Shown piece after piece: positions 1 through 11,808 of a stretch of 64,000 nt of DNA; position 1 is the first letter of the stretch; the number at the start of each line of letters is the position of its first letter. The translations under genes and the position numbers were made by a program. The stretch covers positions 248,001 to 312,000 of the forward strand of contig JADLZK010008989.1 of the NCBI GenBank assembly GCA_015847255.1, written 5' to 3'. The notes beneath the pieces are model-generated. The model saw only the letters and a list, made by a program, of their open reading frames with translations, was not told the DNA's origin and made no database searches. Source of the stretch: Hyparrhenia diplandra (Eukaryota > Streptophyta > Magnoliopsida > Poales > Poaceae).

Positions 1-1078
1 GGTTCATGTTGCCTGTTTATTCAGTATGGCACCGGTGATCAAATAATGCCATTATGGCGAATGGAAATCAAAGTTTGATTCTAGCTTTCAATGTGAGTAA
101 TAACAATGAATTGGTGCTATCTTCGTCCTTCGTCACAACTCTCAGTGAATTGCTGAAACACAACAAGTACAAGATCTTGGTGATCCTTTTAATGATTCTT
201 GAAATAGTTGTATATATATATGGTAATGTAGTAGTTATATATACACTTCTTGTTGCGCTTGAAAAACAGACACGATGCAATTTGGATAGAGTTGCCATCT
301 CCCAAGAACTATAAAGTGATAAACAGCTAGCTAGGCATGACAGGCATTGGGAGTCCTGTTTTCACTGGCTGTGTACCTTGTTCCTGGTCGTGCATTCGTC
401 TGAAATGTCGCAGAAGAATTCGAAGGCCTAGATGGACGACTACTGCAGGCATGCACATATGACTTGTGCAGCTGTGCTACTAGGATGCTTAGTAAAACAC
501 ATATAGTAACCACGATAGATGACTGAATGAGGGTGATGCAGTCCATGAACTTGTTTGGCTAGTAGTTGCCGTGTGCCCTTTGCGGAAGCCAGAAAGATGA
601 AAAAAAAGAAAGAATTGTGTACATTGCAAGTATGTAACCCTACAATTGTAGTTGTCATAATATGCAATAAGTGGAATTTTTATTTACCTCATGAGTATAA
701 TTGACATTTTCATTGTTGTGTGATTTGTGCCAACAAACGCTGACCTTTGTTTATTGTGATTTGTGCTAGCACTCACTACCTTTTTGTCTTTGTCCTTTCG
801 TATAAAAAAAGTCTATTGTGATTTGTGCCAACACACCTTCACCTTTTTGTTTATTATGAGTTTTGCTTGTATTTGGATAGGAAATAAATCAAATAATTGT
901 TTCTTTTGTGTGCACATACAACACACTTTGTTCACATTCCAGCAACTCATAGCAGTAAGAAATAAATAGAGCTTTTCAGAGTAGCAGCTGCTCTCTGGGG
1001 TCTGTAGGCTGAGATTCGCTCTCCCGCTGCCTCTACTGTCACCCATCATCCAAATACAAGAAGCTAAGAAGAAGGCCT
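1..1078. other. Unassigned AT-rich sequence
   Basis: I see no convincing gene. The short open frames lack any motif I recognise and look like chance. The stretch has several T-rich and 'tttgtgcc'-like tracts that recur through the first 6 kb. Its last 150 bases lead into the TATA box of the HMA-like exon and may be its promoter. Confidence 0.5.
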
Positions 1079-1086
1079 TATATATA
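1079..1086 (+). promoter_or_regulatory. TATA-like box upstream of HMA-like exon
   Basis: TATATATA lies 87 bases upstream of the ATG at 1173, a normal plant distance allowing for a short 5' leader. The role is inferred from position only. Confidence 0.35.
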
Positions 1087-1172
1087 GGCATATAGCTGAG
1101 ATGGAGATGAACCAAGTTTAGGTTTCGTGACTCCATACATGCATCTCCTCAGTTCCTTTCCTCCTTTTTTTC

Positions 1173-1288
1173 ATGGCTGAAAAGAGAATAATCTTTCAAG
1201 TGCCAGCAAAAGGTGTTGCTCTGGATCCTTGCCATGACCAACGACAAGACAAAGCAGAAGGCCATGGAAGTCATCACGGGCATCTATA
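1173..1288 (+). pseudogene. Degenerate first exon of an HMA-domain (HIPP-like) protein
   Basis: The ATG at 1173 opens MAEKRIIFQV, then a second frame (+1 from an ATG at 1234) reads MTNDKTKQKAMEVITGIYS and ends at a GTAAGG donor (intron from 1289). Grass HMA proteins of the small non-canonical type commonly begin with a short beta strand followed by a 'T..KTKQKAM..V.GIYG' helix and have an intron at this point. The two halves are in different frames, so an indel lies between about 1203 and 1233. I found no second exon continuing the HMA fold downstream, so this is probably a stranded fragment. The metal-binding CxxC is absent, as in many non-canonical grass members. Family assignment is from motif memory and is moderate only. 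Confidence 0.42.
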
Positions 1289-2799
1289 GTAAGGTTAACT
1301 AGTCCAAACACAAATAAGCACGTTGTTCCTTCCTTGCTTATTTGTTTTGCAAGTTTAATGAATTGGGATGAAAAAGAGCTATGGAGTATGATATGATGAA
1401 TCTCTACAGCTGAAACTAGATAGATTCGTACTTCAGATCTGGATGCTTGATTTAATTTCTTTTTTCTCCTTCGTTTGTTCGCCTTGTGAAGTAGAGCTAC
1501 TAGAGGAACTACAGTCAGTCATAATGTTGGGTTGGTGGCCGAATCCGATTGTGATGCCTGATTATAGTTTAGAGGTGTCTTTGTGCATGGGTGCATGACT
1601 CTACCTTGTTTGTTTACGCAGTTTGTTGTAGAATATATATGTGCATAGCTTCCGTACCATAGCTAGATCCATTGACCGAAGTCATTTTTCATGGGTTTGT
1701 TTCCGTACTAAAAATGATTGTTTCCATGCTTAGGTGTTGAGAGCCCTCCTTGCGAGGTCTCAGCACAAACCTTGCTGCTTATAGAAACAGATTTTTTCTT
1801 TGTGCTAACATAGTCCAGAGTTTCATTAATTGTGCTTTTTCTGTGTGTTCACTTTTCACTACGACAAGTTAATAGTACTTAGTACTCACAACAGGCTTCA
1901 TATGTATTGAGTCAGATTTTCAAATTATGTACATGTACAATATAATTGCACTATGAACAAGAACTAGTTGCACTATCTTAAATGTGCAATTTTCATATAT
2001 ATGTTCTGTAATTTTTCAAGATCGTATATATTAATTATGCCTTGTTTATTGTTAGACATATGTATTATATAGGTGCACTTATGGGGCTTGTGATGTGTCC
2101 GTGTGTCCATATCTAGTAGTTGGGTAGCCCTAGCTGAGATAATCAACCTACCTGTCTCCTTATCTGAATGGACAATTGTCTTGTGTTTTTGCTTTGATGC
2201 TTCTACTTATGAGAAGGGAATTGATCAAATTTATGAGTTGTAGAGCTAAAGCTTTGTCTTACGTGATGTCATTAGCCCACAACTAGAAGTACTAATGGAA
2301 TGAATGTTGATATTATTGTGTTCATTAGGATAAAAGATGAAGCATCTTAAGGAATCCACTATTTGAGATTATAGAGATTCTTAGGCACCTCTGTTCGTTG
2401 CACCATATTGAAAAACTGGTAGTTGATTATTAATAAATTATCTCTTTGGCATCTGTGATTTTGCTATATAGATAGAATTTGTCATTTGTCGATCCTTCCA
2501 TAGTAAAAATCGTCTCTGTCATCTGTGATTGTGCTTATAGATAGAAATTGGATTTTGTCCTTAAAATTGTCACTTGTTATCTTTCCTCCGCTATGGTGGC
2601 TCCTCCACCCTATCCCTCCCTCCGATGAGTGAAACGCGAGCATCTCGAGCATCTCCCCCCCTCTTACGTGATTTGTCCTTCCTATAGAAAGCTCTCGATC
2701 TCTCGTGGGAGAAGAGGGGTGGCGCCGCTGGCGCTAGGGTTCGCCGAGCTCCAACGAGCTCGGGGAAAATACATAGTCTGAGAATGGCACACGCTATAG
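1289..2799. other. Unassigned AT-rich sequence
   Basis: It begins as the putative intron after the HMA-like exon, but no matching acceptor and second exon were found. There are no open frames of note. A short direct repeat lies at 2441-2575. Confidence 0.45.
2441..2575. repeat. Short imperfect direct repeat, two copies of about 65 bp
   Basis: Copy one (2441-2509) and copy two (2511-2575) share 'tctctttggcatctgtgatt' versus 'gtctctgtcatctgtgatt' and then 'atagatagaa', with indels. It looks like a local tandem duplication in noncoding DNA. Confidence 0.55.
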
Positions 2800-3215
2800 A
2801 ACATGTCAGCCATTCGCTTTAAGGCCGAGTGGGTCGGTAGGCCCTCAAGGCCGTGGAGCAAAGTCATCGCAGGGTCCCTGCGATACAAGACCTCATATTA
2901 CACAATCCGCATTAAAGAATCTGGTTCTTCCATTTCATGAACTCCTTGGATGTGGACTGCAAAAAAAAGAAAATTGTTAATTCTGTAACCTTGTTTATGT
3001 CTGATGTTTTCTCCCTGTATTGTCCCTTGTAATAAAAAACAAATTGTTTAAAAACAAGCAGGGACCCCTGCGACACAAGACCACATAGTACAAAATGACA
3101 TCTCTTGATTCCCTATATAAACCTTGCGGTTGGGAAGGCTACTTTTTGAAAGTAACACTTTTGCTTCGAGGGCCGGAGTGGGCCGTTAGGCCCTCGAGGC
3201 CGAGACGCTAAATCC
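2800..3215. repeat. Diverged direct repeat with a GC-rich motif
   Basis: A motif of about 36 bases around 2823-2858 (GCCGAGTGGGTCGG...AGGCCCTC) recurs at 3172-3208 (GCCGGAGTGGGCCG...AGGCCCTC). A second motif, 'tccctgcgatacaagacc' near 2874, recurs at 3064 as 'cccctgcgacacaagacc'. The order of the two motifs differs between copies, so this is not a simple tandem repeat. It may be debris of an unidentified element. Confidence 0.45.
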
Positions 3216-4993
3216 ATCAGGGGACCTCGAATTGTGTTTGGTTGTCCCTTGTGTTGTGCTGTATTTTTTGTTGATTGTGTTGTATAGTTCTTTGTTATGC
3301 CCCCTGTATCTACTGGCTGTCTTTATCTTGTATTTTGTCCTTTGTGCTAGTAACTGTTGTTGATTGTACAATGCCACATTTTCTGAATTGTCCTTGATTG
3401 TGCCTTGTATTGTCCCCTACCCACTGGCCTTGTCCTTGTCTTTATGTTTTCTCTTGTTTGCTTTGTTAAAATTGTGAATTTGGAGTCTAGACTCGGCTGC
3501 CGTCTGAATTTAGTACTACACATGCCTTGTAGAGTGTGTCAAGGAGAGGACGCTTTTTCTAGTCCTTTTCGTTTGTATAACTAGGGCCTTGTACTGCTGT
3601 TCTAGAGAATGCTTTCCTAGTTGAGCTGGTTGTGGGTGTTGTTTTCATCTCTTTTCTTTTTTCTATCTTGTATTAAAACTCATGGAAAATCTCTTGTTGT
3701 TGTACTCCTTTCGGGCAATAGAAAACTCTGTCAAACATCAAGTGAATTTTATCTGATGTGAACCTGAATAGTGTGTGGAGAATTGCAGTGACATTTTCAC
3801 ACATCTGACGTTTTTTCTCGCTTGTGGCAGGTACCAGGTGAGAGTGTGGGAGAAGTGAAGGTCGTTGATGACATGCATCAGAGGGAAAGCCGAGATGGTT
3901 CGTCAGTCCAAAGCGTTCATCGCTCTTCCTGATACTACTGATAAGATGTTAGATGGTTTTCCTGCTACCACAATTGACCACTTTGATATATATATGTGCA
4001 TGCTTACATACATCTTGCTAATTTCTGTTAGGGGGTACGGGACAATGGAGAAGTTGCTGGAGATGATCACTTGGTGCCAGCTTGGAATTCATGACAAATG
4101 AGTAAGTGAACTACTATCTGTAACGGATAGGCAGGCAACTGGTACATGCTACATACATTTCATTACACGGATCTATCAGCAACGCGTTGTTGCTGTCAGT
4201 CAAACAAACTCAGGCTGGGTTGCTTTGTTGCTTTGTTAAAATTGTTCAAATTTGTTCCTTGTCCTTTGTAAAAACTTCTATTGTGTCCTTCTTTTTAGGA
4301 ACCGTGAGTTAATGCGATGTGGTTCATGTGTGCCCCCAACTACCAGCAGTCATAGCCAGTAGGGGCCAAGAGGGCTCAAGTGTTATGATGTTGTAAGTCT
4401 TAAAGAATGGCCCTCTTCTATACATGCTATTGAGCACCATGATATGTTCTAGGACAGTGCCAGTAGTCACAAGATATTCTGTGTTGTGTCACTGAACACC
4501 ATAATGCATGAGCGATGAGACTAAATGGCTCTCTTTTCCAAATTGGACCAAGTTGTCTCTTGTTCGCCTGTGGGTATTGGTCATGCTTGAATCTAAGTAA
4601 ATTTCCTGCCCTTATTTGGTCATGTTCTGTGGTCTTTTTTTGGTCATGTTATGTTGCCATTTGATTAAGAAGACTTTGAATTTTTATGAGAGGGCAGAGG
4701 TGCAGTACTACATTAAAGAGGAGAGATAGACATAGTTAGTGTAGGTGAAGGCATGGTTAAATTAGTCATTATTTTCTACTTAATCTATCCAAAAATAAAG
4801 ATTTTTGTTCTTGTCTATCCCTGCTTGTCTATCCAAAATAAACATGGTACTTCTGTTGTTTCTGACGGTTATTGCATACACTTTTATACGAAATTGCAAA
4901 TTTTATTATTTGCAATTTCTGTAGCTGCAACGCGCCAATTTGAGGTTGCGTCTGCGTTTGAGGGTAGCAATACCTGTATTTTATTGTTATGGG
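3216..4993. other. Unassigned sequence with a possible splice-acceptor-flanked exon
   Basis: A good polypyrimidine tract and acceptor (tttttctcgcttgtggcag) ends near 3830 and is followed by a short open stretch that stops after about nine codons; its family is unknown. The 78-codon open frame at 3865-4101 shows no motif I recognise. The rest is T-rich and apparently noncoding. Confidence 0.35.
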
Positions 4994-5126
4994 CAATTTA
5001 GTTGAGTATATTTGAGATGTCTTGGTCAATTTAGTTGAGTTTTGCGAATGGACCTGCATTTTTGTGGGGGTTGCGGCGGCTGATGGTGCAGCTGCACTTG
5101 TGGGCCAAATATACTCAACTAAATTG
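4994..5126. repeat. Perfect 21-bp inverted repeat (foldback, 91-nt loop)
   Basis: 4994-5014 (caatttagttgagtatattt g) is the exact reverse complement of 5106-5126. A partial third copy of the arm (caatttagttgag) lies at 5033-5045 inside the loop. The transcript would fold as a simple stem-loop. It could be a MITE relic or a young small-RNA hairpin. Confidence 0.75.
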
Positions 5127-6379
5127 ATCTGCACTTGCTCCGCGTCGCCAACTTGCTCTGCGGTTTCCTCCATCTTCCAATCCTACGTGGGATGGACTGG
5201 GCAGTAGTACCAACCAAAGCTGCAGAGGCAGATGAAATGCAACAACTGAATGAACTCCGAAGTTCTAAACAGTGATGATTTTTGCACTTGTTCTGATGAA
5301 AAATAATCGATTCATGACTTGCCTTTTGTCTCTTTTTATTTTTTTGGTTTGTTTTCGGCTGATGAAATCTAGTGGTACTACTCCTGTTTCAGTAGCCAGA
5401 CCCATGCATAGGTTGACTTGCTTGACTGAACCTTTTTCACTTCTTGTTGCTGATTCTGAAGTGATGTATTGTCCGAACCAACTTTTCAGGTGGGCTACCA
5501 GGGTGCTGGTGAACAGCGTCCAAAGCCTGCCATCACGGCCGCAAAGGTCACCGCCATCGAATTCCTCTCTAATCTCAGTATCACTTTGTTGTCCTACTGC
5601 TTCCTTTGCCTCATTGGAGCCATTCCAATTCTTGCAGGAGGTAGGACTACCAAGCCATGTTGCTACATTTCAAAGGTACTATCTTGTCGACATCCGCACC
5701 CATTGCTACATTAATTCAGAATATATGACCGTTGGTTCAGCTTGAAAAAATGTTGCCATTATCGACCTATAACCTATCTGTCACTTGAGATAGACTGAAG
5801 TTGCTTCACTTTCGGGATAGACCGTTGGCCAAACCAAACGACTTCCTTAACATGCTGGGGATTGGGTCGACAACCTCCAAGCAAGGGAATGGCCGTGGAG
5901 ATTGATGATAGGTCAGTCATAGAATTAGTGGCATATATGATGGTTCAATCAGTGACTAAAATGGTTGCTAAATTGCTAACAGTAGAAATAGTTGTTGTCT
6001 TGTGCCGGGTAGAGTTTTAGGGGTGTCTTTTTGCATTGTGCTATGCTGATTTGATGTGTTGGATTTGATATTATGGTTGTTTTATGGCATAATGTCCAAT
6101 ATACTACCTATATGAGCTACTTTTTTTATATTTAGTTTTTCCTCAAAGTGGTTCAAGATGTGGGAAATGGATATAGCTTGTTACAAGGGGCATTTTCAAA
6201 TTGTTACTTGACCGACCGAGATACATCATAATGTCCGCCGTGGTAAAATTGTTGAAATCAGTATCTTGTGCTTTGTGCTAGGACACCACCCTCTTTTGTC
6301 CTTGTTTTTCCATAGAAAAAATTGTTAATTGTCTCTTGTATCGCTGTGGTAAAAATTGTACAACATGATGATTGCACTA
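5127..6379. other. Unassigned sequence with two overlapping open frames
   Basis: Open frames of 157 codons (5272-5745) and 81 codons (5469-5714, overlapping in another frame) are present. An intron-acceptor-like 'tttttcag' style boundary near 5489 precedes the stretch GYQGAGEQRPKPAITAAK in the second frame, which could be a real exon, but I do not recognise it. The remainder, to 6380, is AT-rich with no support for genes. Confidence 0.3.
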
Positions 6380-6479
6380 AAGATTTCTCCAAGGCTCAAG
6401 CGGGAACGTGAGGTTCGGCAAAGTGGGAGTGCTTTTTATGGGTCGCTGTGTGTTTCGCTTTTCCAAGCACGCGACGCAG

Positions 6480-6900
6480 GCCGTAGTGCGGGATGAGCTC
6501 GGGCCGCATTTTGCCTCGCTGGCCGGAATCTGGAAGTGCCCGCAAGTGAGCCGGAGCATGCGGTAGCGTCGGGAGGCTCTGCCGCTGCTTTGCTTCCTTA
6601 GCAGAGGTGGCTGGACCGGGCTGGCCCCACCCCTCGCATCCCGGAAGTCGCACGCTATTTGGGCAATGTTTCGAAGCGCATGCCCCAGGTTCGTCCGGAG
6701 AAAGGTGGGATTCTGCGGGAGCACTCGCTAGAGTTTTCGCGGGCTCGTTTTCACCCATCCCCTCGCATCGCGGCCCGCGGAGGGTGAGCTCGCCCGATTT
6801 TACCTCGCTGGCGCGAATCGCAGTGCTGCTGCGGAGTCGAGCATGCGTAGTTCTGGGAGGTCGCAGCTCGAGCTCATTCGCTGGTGGTCAGCCTAGTGGA
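6480..6900. repeat. Imperfect direct repeat within the GC-rich element
   Basis: The stretch around 6492-6580 (GAGCTCGGGCCGCATTTTGC, then 'cctcgctgg', 'gagcatgcg', 'gggaggctc') recurs around 6785-6875 with the same order of words (GAGCTCGCCCGATTTTACC, 'ctcgctgg', 'gagcatgcg', 'gggaggtcg'). The spacing is about 293 bases and identity is modest. Confidence 0.5.
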
Positions 6901-7149
6901 CCCACCTCGGTTCCAAAGGCGCAACCTTACTGCTCCTCGAAGCTCGCTCGTGGAGCTCGAGCAGGACTAGCCCCTCATCGAGGATAACCTAAGGTCGCTC
7001 TTCCTTTGGCAACCCTAACGCCGCTTTAGGCGAAGCCCCCCGAAGCTCGCCTCGCGGAGCCCCGGGTGAGAGCCGCCGATGCCGCTCGCCTGGCCGCCGT
7101 GGTGTTCCTGTCGCCGGCCGTAACCTCGCGGGGCCGCCTTTGAACCCTA

Positions 7150-10100
7150 GGGATGTCGCGTGCTCGGGTGGCGACCCGAAGCTCTAGCGCAAAATGCTCG
7201 CTAGCTCGCATGTGCTCGACCCGCGAAGCGACTAGTTATCACGATCCGGACGCTGGAAAATTACCGCCGGAGTTGGGAGCGCTATTGCCGCCGCCGCCGC
7301 CACCGGCCGCCGCGACCGCGCTTCCTCGATTCCGCTGCGCTTCGACGCCCGCGCTAGTGGCGCGGAGCTCGGAAGCTCTTTCTCGAGCTCGGCCGTTTGG
7401 TGCCGCTCACGTGCGCCCTCACGCTGGGCGCTCTCGGCGCGCCGGAGCTCTGCGTCTCAATCCTTGCCTTCGACTGGTCGCGGAGCTCAGGGCCGCGAGC
7501 TCACCCTTCCTTCGATGCTCGAGGACCCGGACCGCGTCTGCCAGCGGGATTTTAGCTTGTCGGGTACAGCCGCTGGGGCCTTACCCGTAGGATTTTTACC
7601 GCTGGGGAGTGAGTCGCTCTTACAGACGGCCGCTCGCTTCGGGTTTGCCGGGTGTCGCGGCGCTGCGCCGATCTCAGCGAGTCGCATTACGCATGGACGG
7701 GTGCGTGGGCGCCCCCTAGACGGTGCTTTCTATCTTGCCGCTTTACATCGTATGAGCCCTATAAAATGGCGTGAGATCGTGTGGGCTCTACCTTCCCCGC
7801 ACCGCCCCCTTCACGCTAGAAATTCGCATAGTAGGAGTCCGAGCCGTGATCGGCACATAGAGCGTCCAATCCTCGCCTCCCTTTGCATTGCCGGCGGAGC
7901 CTTCTGGGTGTAAAGATGGGCCGCGGCGTTCATTGGCGGCCGGAGGACTTGAGTCGACGGTCACAGCCTCGTCGTTGAGGCTGCCGTTCCATGAGAACGG
8001 AGCGGAGGAGTGGATCATCCAGACGCCGCGGCGGAGCCGATCCGCCCGGCGGAGCTCGTCGTCGTTAGTGGCGTTCCGCAGTGCAGGTTGGCATGCACGT
8101 CGGCGACTACCGTGGGCGATCCGCATCTGAGGCGTCGAGCTCCGGCACGGCGGCCGAATGGGAGTCGCTCCTCGGCATAGCTATGCTGCGCGGAGGGTTG
8201 GTGGGAATTCCCCCAACCGGGAGCTCTTCAGCATTATCTTCGCTAAGATTCAAATTGGGCTGCCGCGGGCGGCGGACCGGCCCCTCGCTGCAAGGCTCAC
8301 CGCGACTCCGCTGGGGGAAGGTTCGTGAGACCTTTCCGGTGGGCACTACTTCGGCGTGAGCTCGTTGGAGGGAAGTCGTTCTACGAAGAGCGGCGACTCT
8401 TTTCAGGCGCCGCGGTGCCGGACGTACAGCCGGCGGGGAGCGGCTGTGGGGCGCGAGCGCCTGGCGGTGGGGCGGACGTGGCGGTGAGTGTGGTGAATCA
8501 GAGGCGACTGCGTGTGTTGGGTTGGCGCGTGAACCACATCATCGAAACTTTGGCTCCGCAGGGCGGTGGTGCCGCTTCAGTGTCGAGCTCTCCGTATGTG
8601 GGAGATGACGGGACAAGGCCCCATCAAAGTCACGGCTAACGCCTCGCGATCTCGGCGATGACCAGGTGAGTTCTACCCGACGCGTTGGTGACCAGACGGG
8701 AGGAGGGGCCGGGAGCCCCCGAAGCGCTTCGAATCGCGGCGACGTCGGCGCTGGTAAAGTGCCTTCTTTTCGTTTGAGCTCTCCCAGCTTGGCCGCGTGA
8801 GGTTTGTGCTTTTCTGACGACTCGTGCTCTTGGTGGGGTGATAAGCCCTTCGGCCTCGGCCTCCTTTCTAGCGAGGCGGCGCCATCGCTGTCCGGCCGGG
8901 CTTCAGCCGTGCGGTGCGGTGAAGCGGGCTCGTCGAGAGGAAATGATAACCAATCGGCCGGGAAGTCCGCCAAAACAACCGAAAAACTCCGGCGTCGCCC
9001 ACCCGCCCCACCTGGAGAGGCCGGCGTCCCACCGAGCCCAGCTTAGAATTCCTCGGACACCGTGGTGTCGGGCTCCTCCACGGGGCGCGCCTATCCGCGC
9101 TCGCCGCGCCGGTGATAAGCCGCGACTAGAAGGTCGACTTCCGGTCGATGGTGAAAAGTACCGTCGAGGCAGCGCCCCGGAGGAAGAGGAGGTCGAAGCG
9201 GGTGGCCCCCAGGTGAGTTCTTTGTCTTCGTTGCCGTGGTGACTGTGGCACGCGGTCGTGTCCGCTGAACCCTCCTCCACACTCGGGCGCGGGAGATTAC
9301 CCGGAAGGCGGCTGAGGGACGGAGGGGGGCTTAGCGAGGAATAGCGACCTTAGGCTCGGAGGCCCGCGAGCTCTTTCTTTGTCGTCGTCGGTGAGCTCGA
9401 TGCGGTGATCCCGAGGCTCGTGTCGTCATGCTCGGAGATGGCGAGCACGATGGGCGCCGCGATGATGAGCTCTATGGGGAGCGAGCTCTTCAGCGACGGT
9501 GACGGCGGCGACGCGATGACGAGGTCGCGAGGGACGGTGCCTGCTGCTCCCTTTCAGGGGTACCTGTCGACCGATTCCCTCGCCGACGTCAGGGAGCTCG
9601 CGCGCCCGGGCTCCTCGTCGACCCGCCGCGATGCTCTCCGCGAAGGGGGTCTGGCGAGTGCGGGCGGGGCCCGCGGGACGCCCGGGCGGCCTCCTTCGAG
9701 GATGCCACATCGTTGAGCTCCCCGGCGCGGCGATGGCGATGGTGAGGCGCGAAGAGGCGGCCCACGGGCGGCCCGCCACGAGGAGGAGGGAGGAGGCTTA
9801 CGTTGAGGACATCACGGAGGCGGCGTCGGGCTCAGCGTCGCGCAGAGTGCCGGGTGCCGTTCTCGCCCGCGGCGATGATGGATGTCGACGGGGCATGGAG
9901 TGCGGGTGCGGTGTCGCGCGGCGGCGTTCCTCCCGGCGCGGATGTCGGACTCCCCGCGACCTGCGTCCCCGATGACGCCAACCCCTTGCTCGCGTTGGAG
10001 GGGCCGACGTGCGCGCTCCGCCTCGCCCAGGTTTGGTCTAGAGGTGGTACTCAGTCACCTCCTTTTGTGCCTGGTTAGGATGCTCACATGCTTTTTAACC

Positions 10101-11740
10101 CTTCAGGGAGTGCATGACTCCCTTCGTGGCTATAACTTTCCCGGTGACGCGGCTCGTTGAGGGCCAGGGGCTGAGTGAGCAAGGTGACGACAGCGTCTTG
10201 CGGATATGCGTGGGGAGATCGACGCAACACAACTCCTGCACCGATATCTCGAGCGCCCGGGTGGAGGGAGGTGCCGGAGTATGCTCGTGGGGTGGAAGAC
10301 CCGGGCCTCTCGTGAGCGGGGGAGGGGTGGAGGCCGTTACGTGAGAGCGCAGCAGAGGAAGGAGGAGCGCGGGCTCGCCCCATAGGCTGCGGTGCGAGAA
10401 GGCCCGGGAGGGGCTGGACTCCCTCCACGGGATGCTCGAGGCAGAGAGGAGCTTGAGGCGCTCGGGGCTCGGGAGGCTCGGCAACGAGTCCCACGAGGAA
10501 GGACAGGACGAAGCTTAAGGGACAGCTCGACCGCCGCGACCCCGGGGCTCGCGGGTGAGCACTTTCGCCTTTGTCTCGTAGCTTCCCTTTTCCTTTTATC
10601 CATGTCTGATCCATACTTTCCTCTGCAGCGAGGAAGGAGAGGAGGAAGGCGGAGCAGGAGGCCGAGAGACGAGAGGCACAGGCTCGCCGTTTGCCCCAGG
10701 CCCTGGGCGTACCCGGCTCACCTGCGGGAAGGAGGCGGACCTCAGCAGCGCTCCCTCGAGCTCGCCGCCGGCGAAAAGCGCTCGAGGGGCCTCCCGAACG
10801 CGCTGCCAAGGCTGCGGAGGAGGCGAGAGCTTGAAAGCGTGCTCCCGGGACCCCACCACTGCGGTCGGAGGCGTCTGCGACATCCTCGGGGTGGAAGACG
10901 CGGCGGACGTGGATCGTGGCGGGTAAACCGGCGTTCAGCGCAAAGGTGGCGGAGGGCGCGGCGCGCACAGTGCACAAGGCGTCGGCGTCGTCTTCTCCCA
11001 CTACCCGATTTCGAGGTCGACCTCGTGCAGCGGCCAAGGGGTGGGCTCGGGACATCGATGGCGTCGACACCGAGCGAAGTTCACCCGTCGCCTTAGGAGG
11101 CGCCGGAGGAGCTATCCGCCGAGCTTTCCAGATGGCGGCTGATGAGCCTGGAGGTCTTCGGGCATCTGTCGGGGAAGATGGAGCGGACGAGGTCCGCCGC
11201 GGAGGAGGAGGCCGCACATTATGTCTGCGGCCGGCGCTGATGGATCGGGACCCCTGCCAGGATAGTGTTCCAGGCTTGGCCTCCTTTGGTGGTCCGGTTG
11301 GGTCCTCGCGATCGAGGGGCGGAGTTGTAAAGACTCGGTGGTTTATGGCATGGTGGATGTTGCGCTTCCTGCGCCTTCTTTCCGTGCCCCTGCTCGACTT
11401 TTCGTACGAGCTCGCATCCCCAGAGCTGGGACGGCGGGCCCTTCCTTTGCTGGCCGCGGGGCGGGGAATGTCGTTGGGCGGTCGCGTCGTGCTTTACGGT
11501 GATGAGCTCATAGGTTAGCCGTTTCGGGGCATTGCCCGTGCTTGAGGGGAGGTGCGAGTTTTGTGCATTTGAGCTCGTTGTTTAGCTCTGTACTCGCGGC
11601 TTTTGTGGAGGACTAGTTTGCGAAGATTGCGGGGGTGTGCCCTGATCTCTGTGACCCCTGAGCGAAGGGGCGGCCTCGTCGTCGAGGGCCAGTCATTTGC
11701 TCAATAAGGCTGATAACAAGAAAAATGAGCTCGAGAGCTT
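7150..11740 (+). pseudogene. Plus-strand coding remnant antisense to the gypsy-like element
   Basis: Several short plus-strand frames look protein-like. 11106-11240 reads EELSAELSRWRLMSLEVFG then GHLSGKMERTRSAAEEEAAH and ends at TGA 11238. Near 10648 a coil-like RKAEQEAERREAQARR is seen. 10407-10460 reads AREGLDSLHGMLEAER. An intron-like gap with GTGAGC donor and CTGCAG acceptor spans 10555-10628, and a 3'-UTR-like AT-richer tail follows to about 11740. Frames shift repeatedly, so the gene is broken. Charged, coiled-coil-like proteins encoded antisense to gag-pol are known as extra ORFs in some Tat-lineage elements; that link is inference. The long minus-strand frames over the same interval are composition-driven shadows in my reading. 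Confidence 0.42.
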
Positions 11741-11808
11741 GAGCGGATCGATGCAATCGAAGGACATTTTCTTAACACAGACTTAGGGGTACATAGCATC
11801 TAGGTGAA

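Noticed and set aside
10084..11217. 377-codon minus-strand open frame
   Set aside because: The sequence is very GC-rich so stops are rare. The composition is Pro/Arg/Ala/Ser with no motif, while the plus strand here has coiled-coil-like frames, so I treat it as a shadow.
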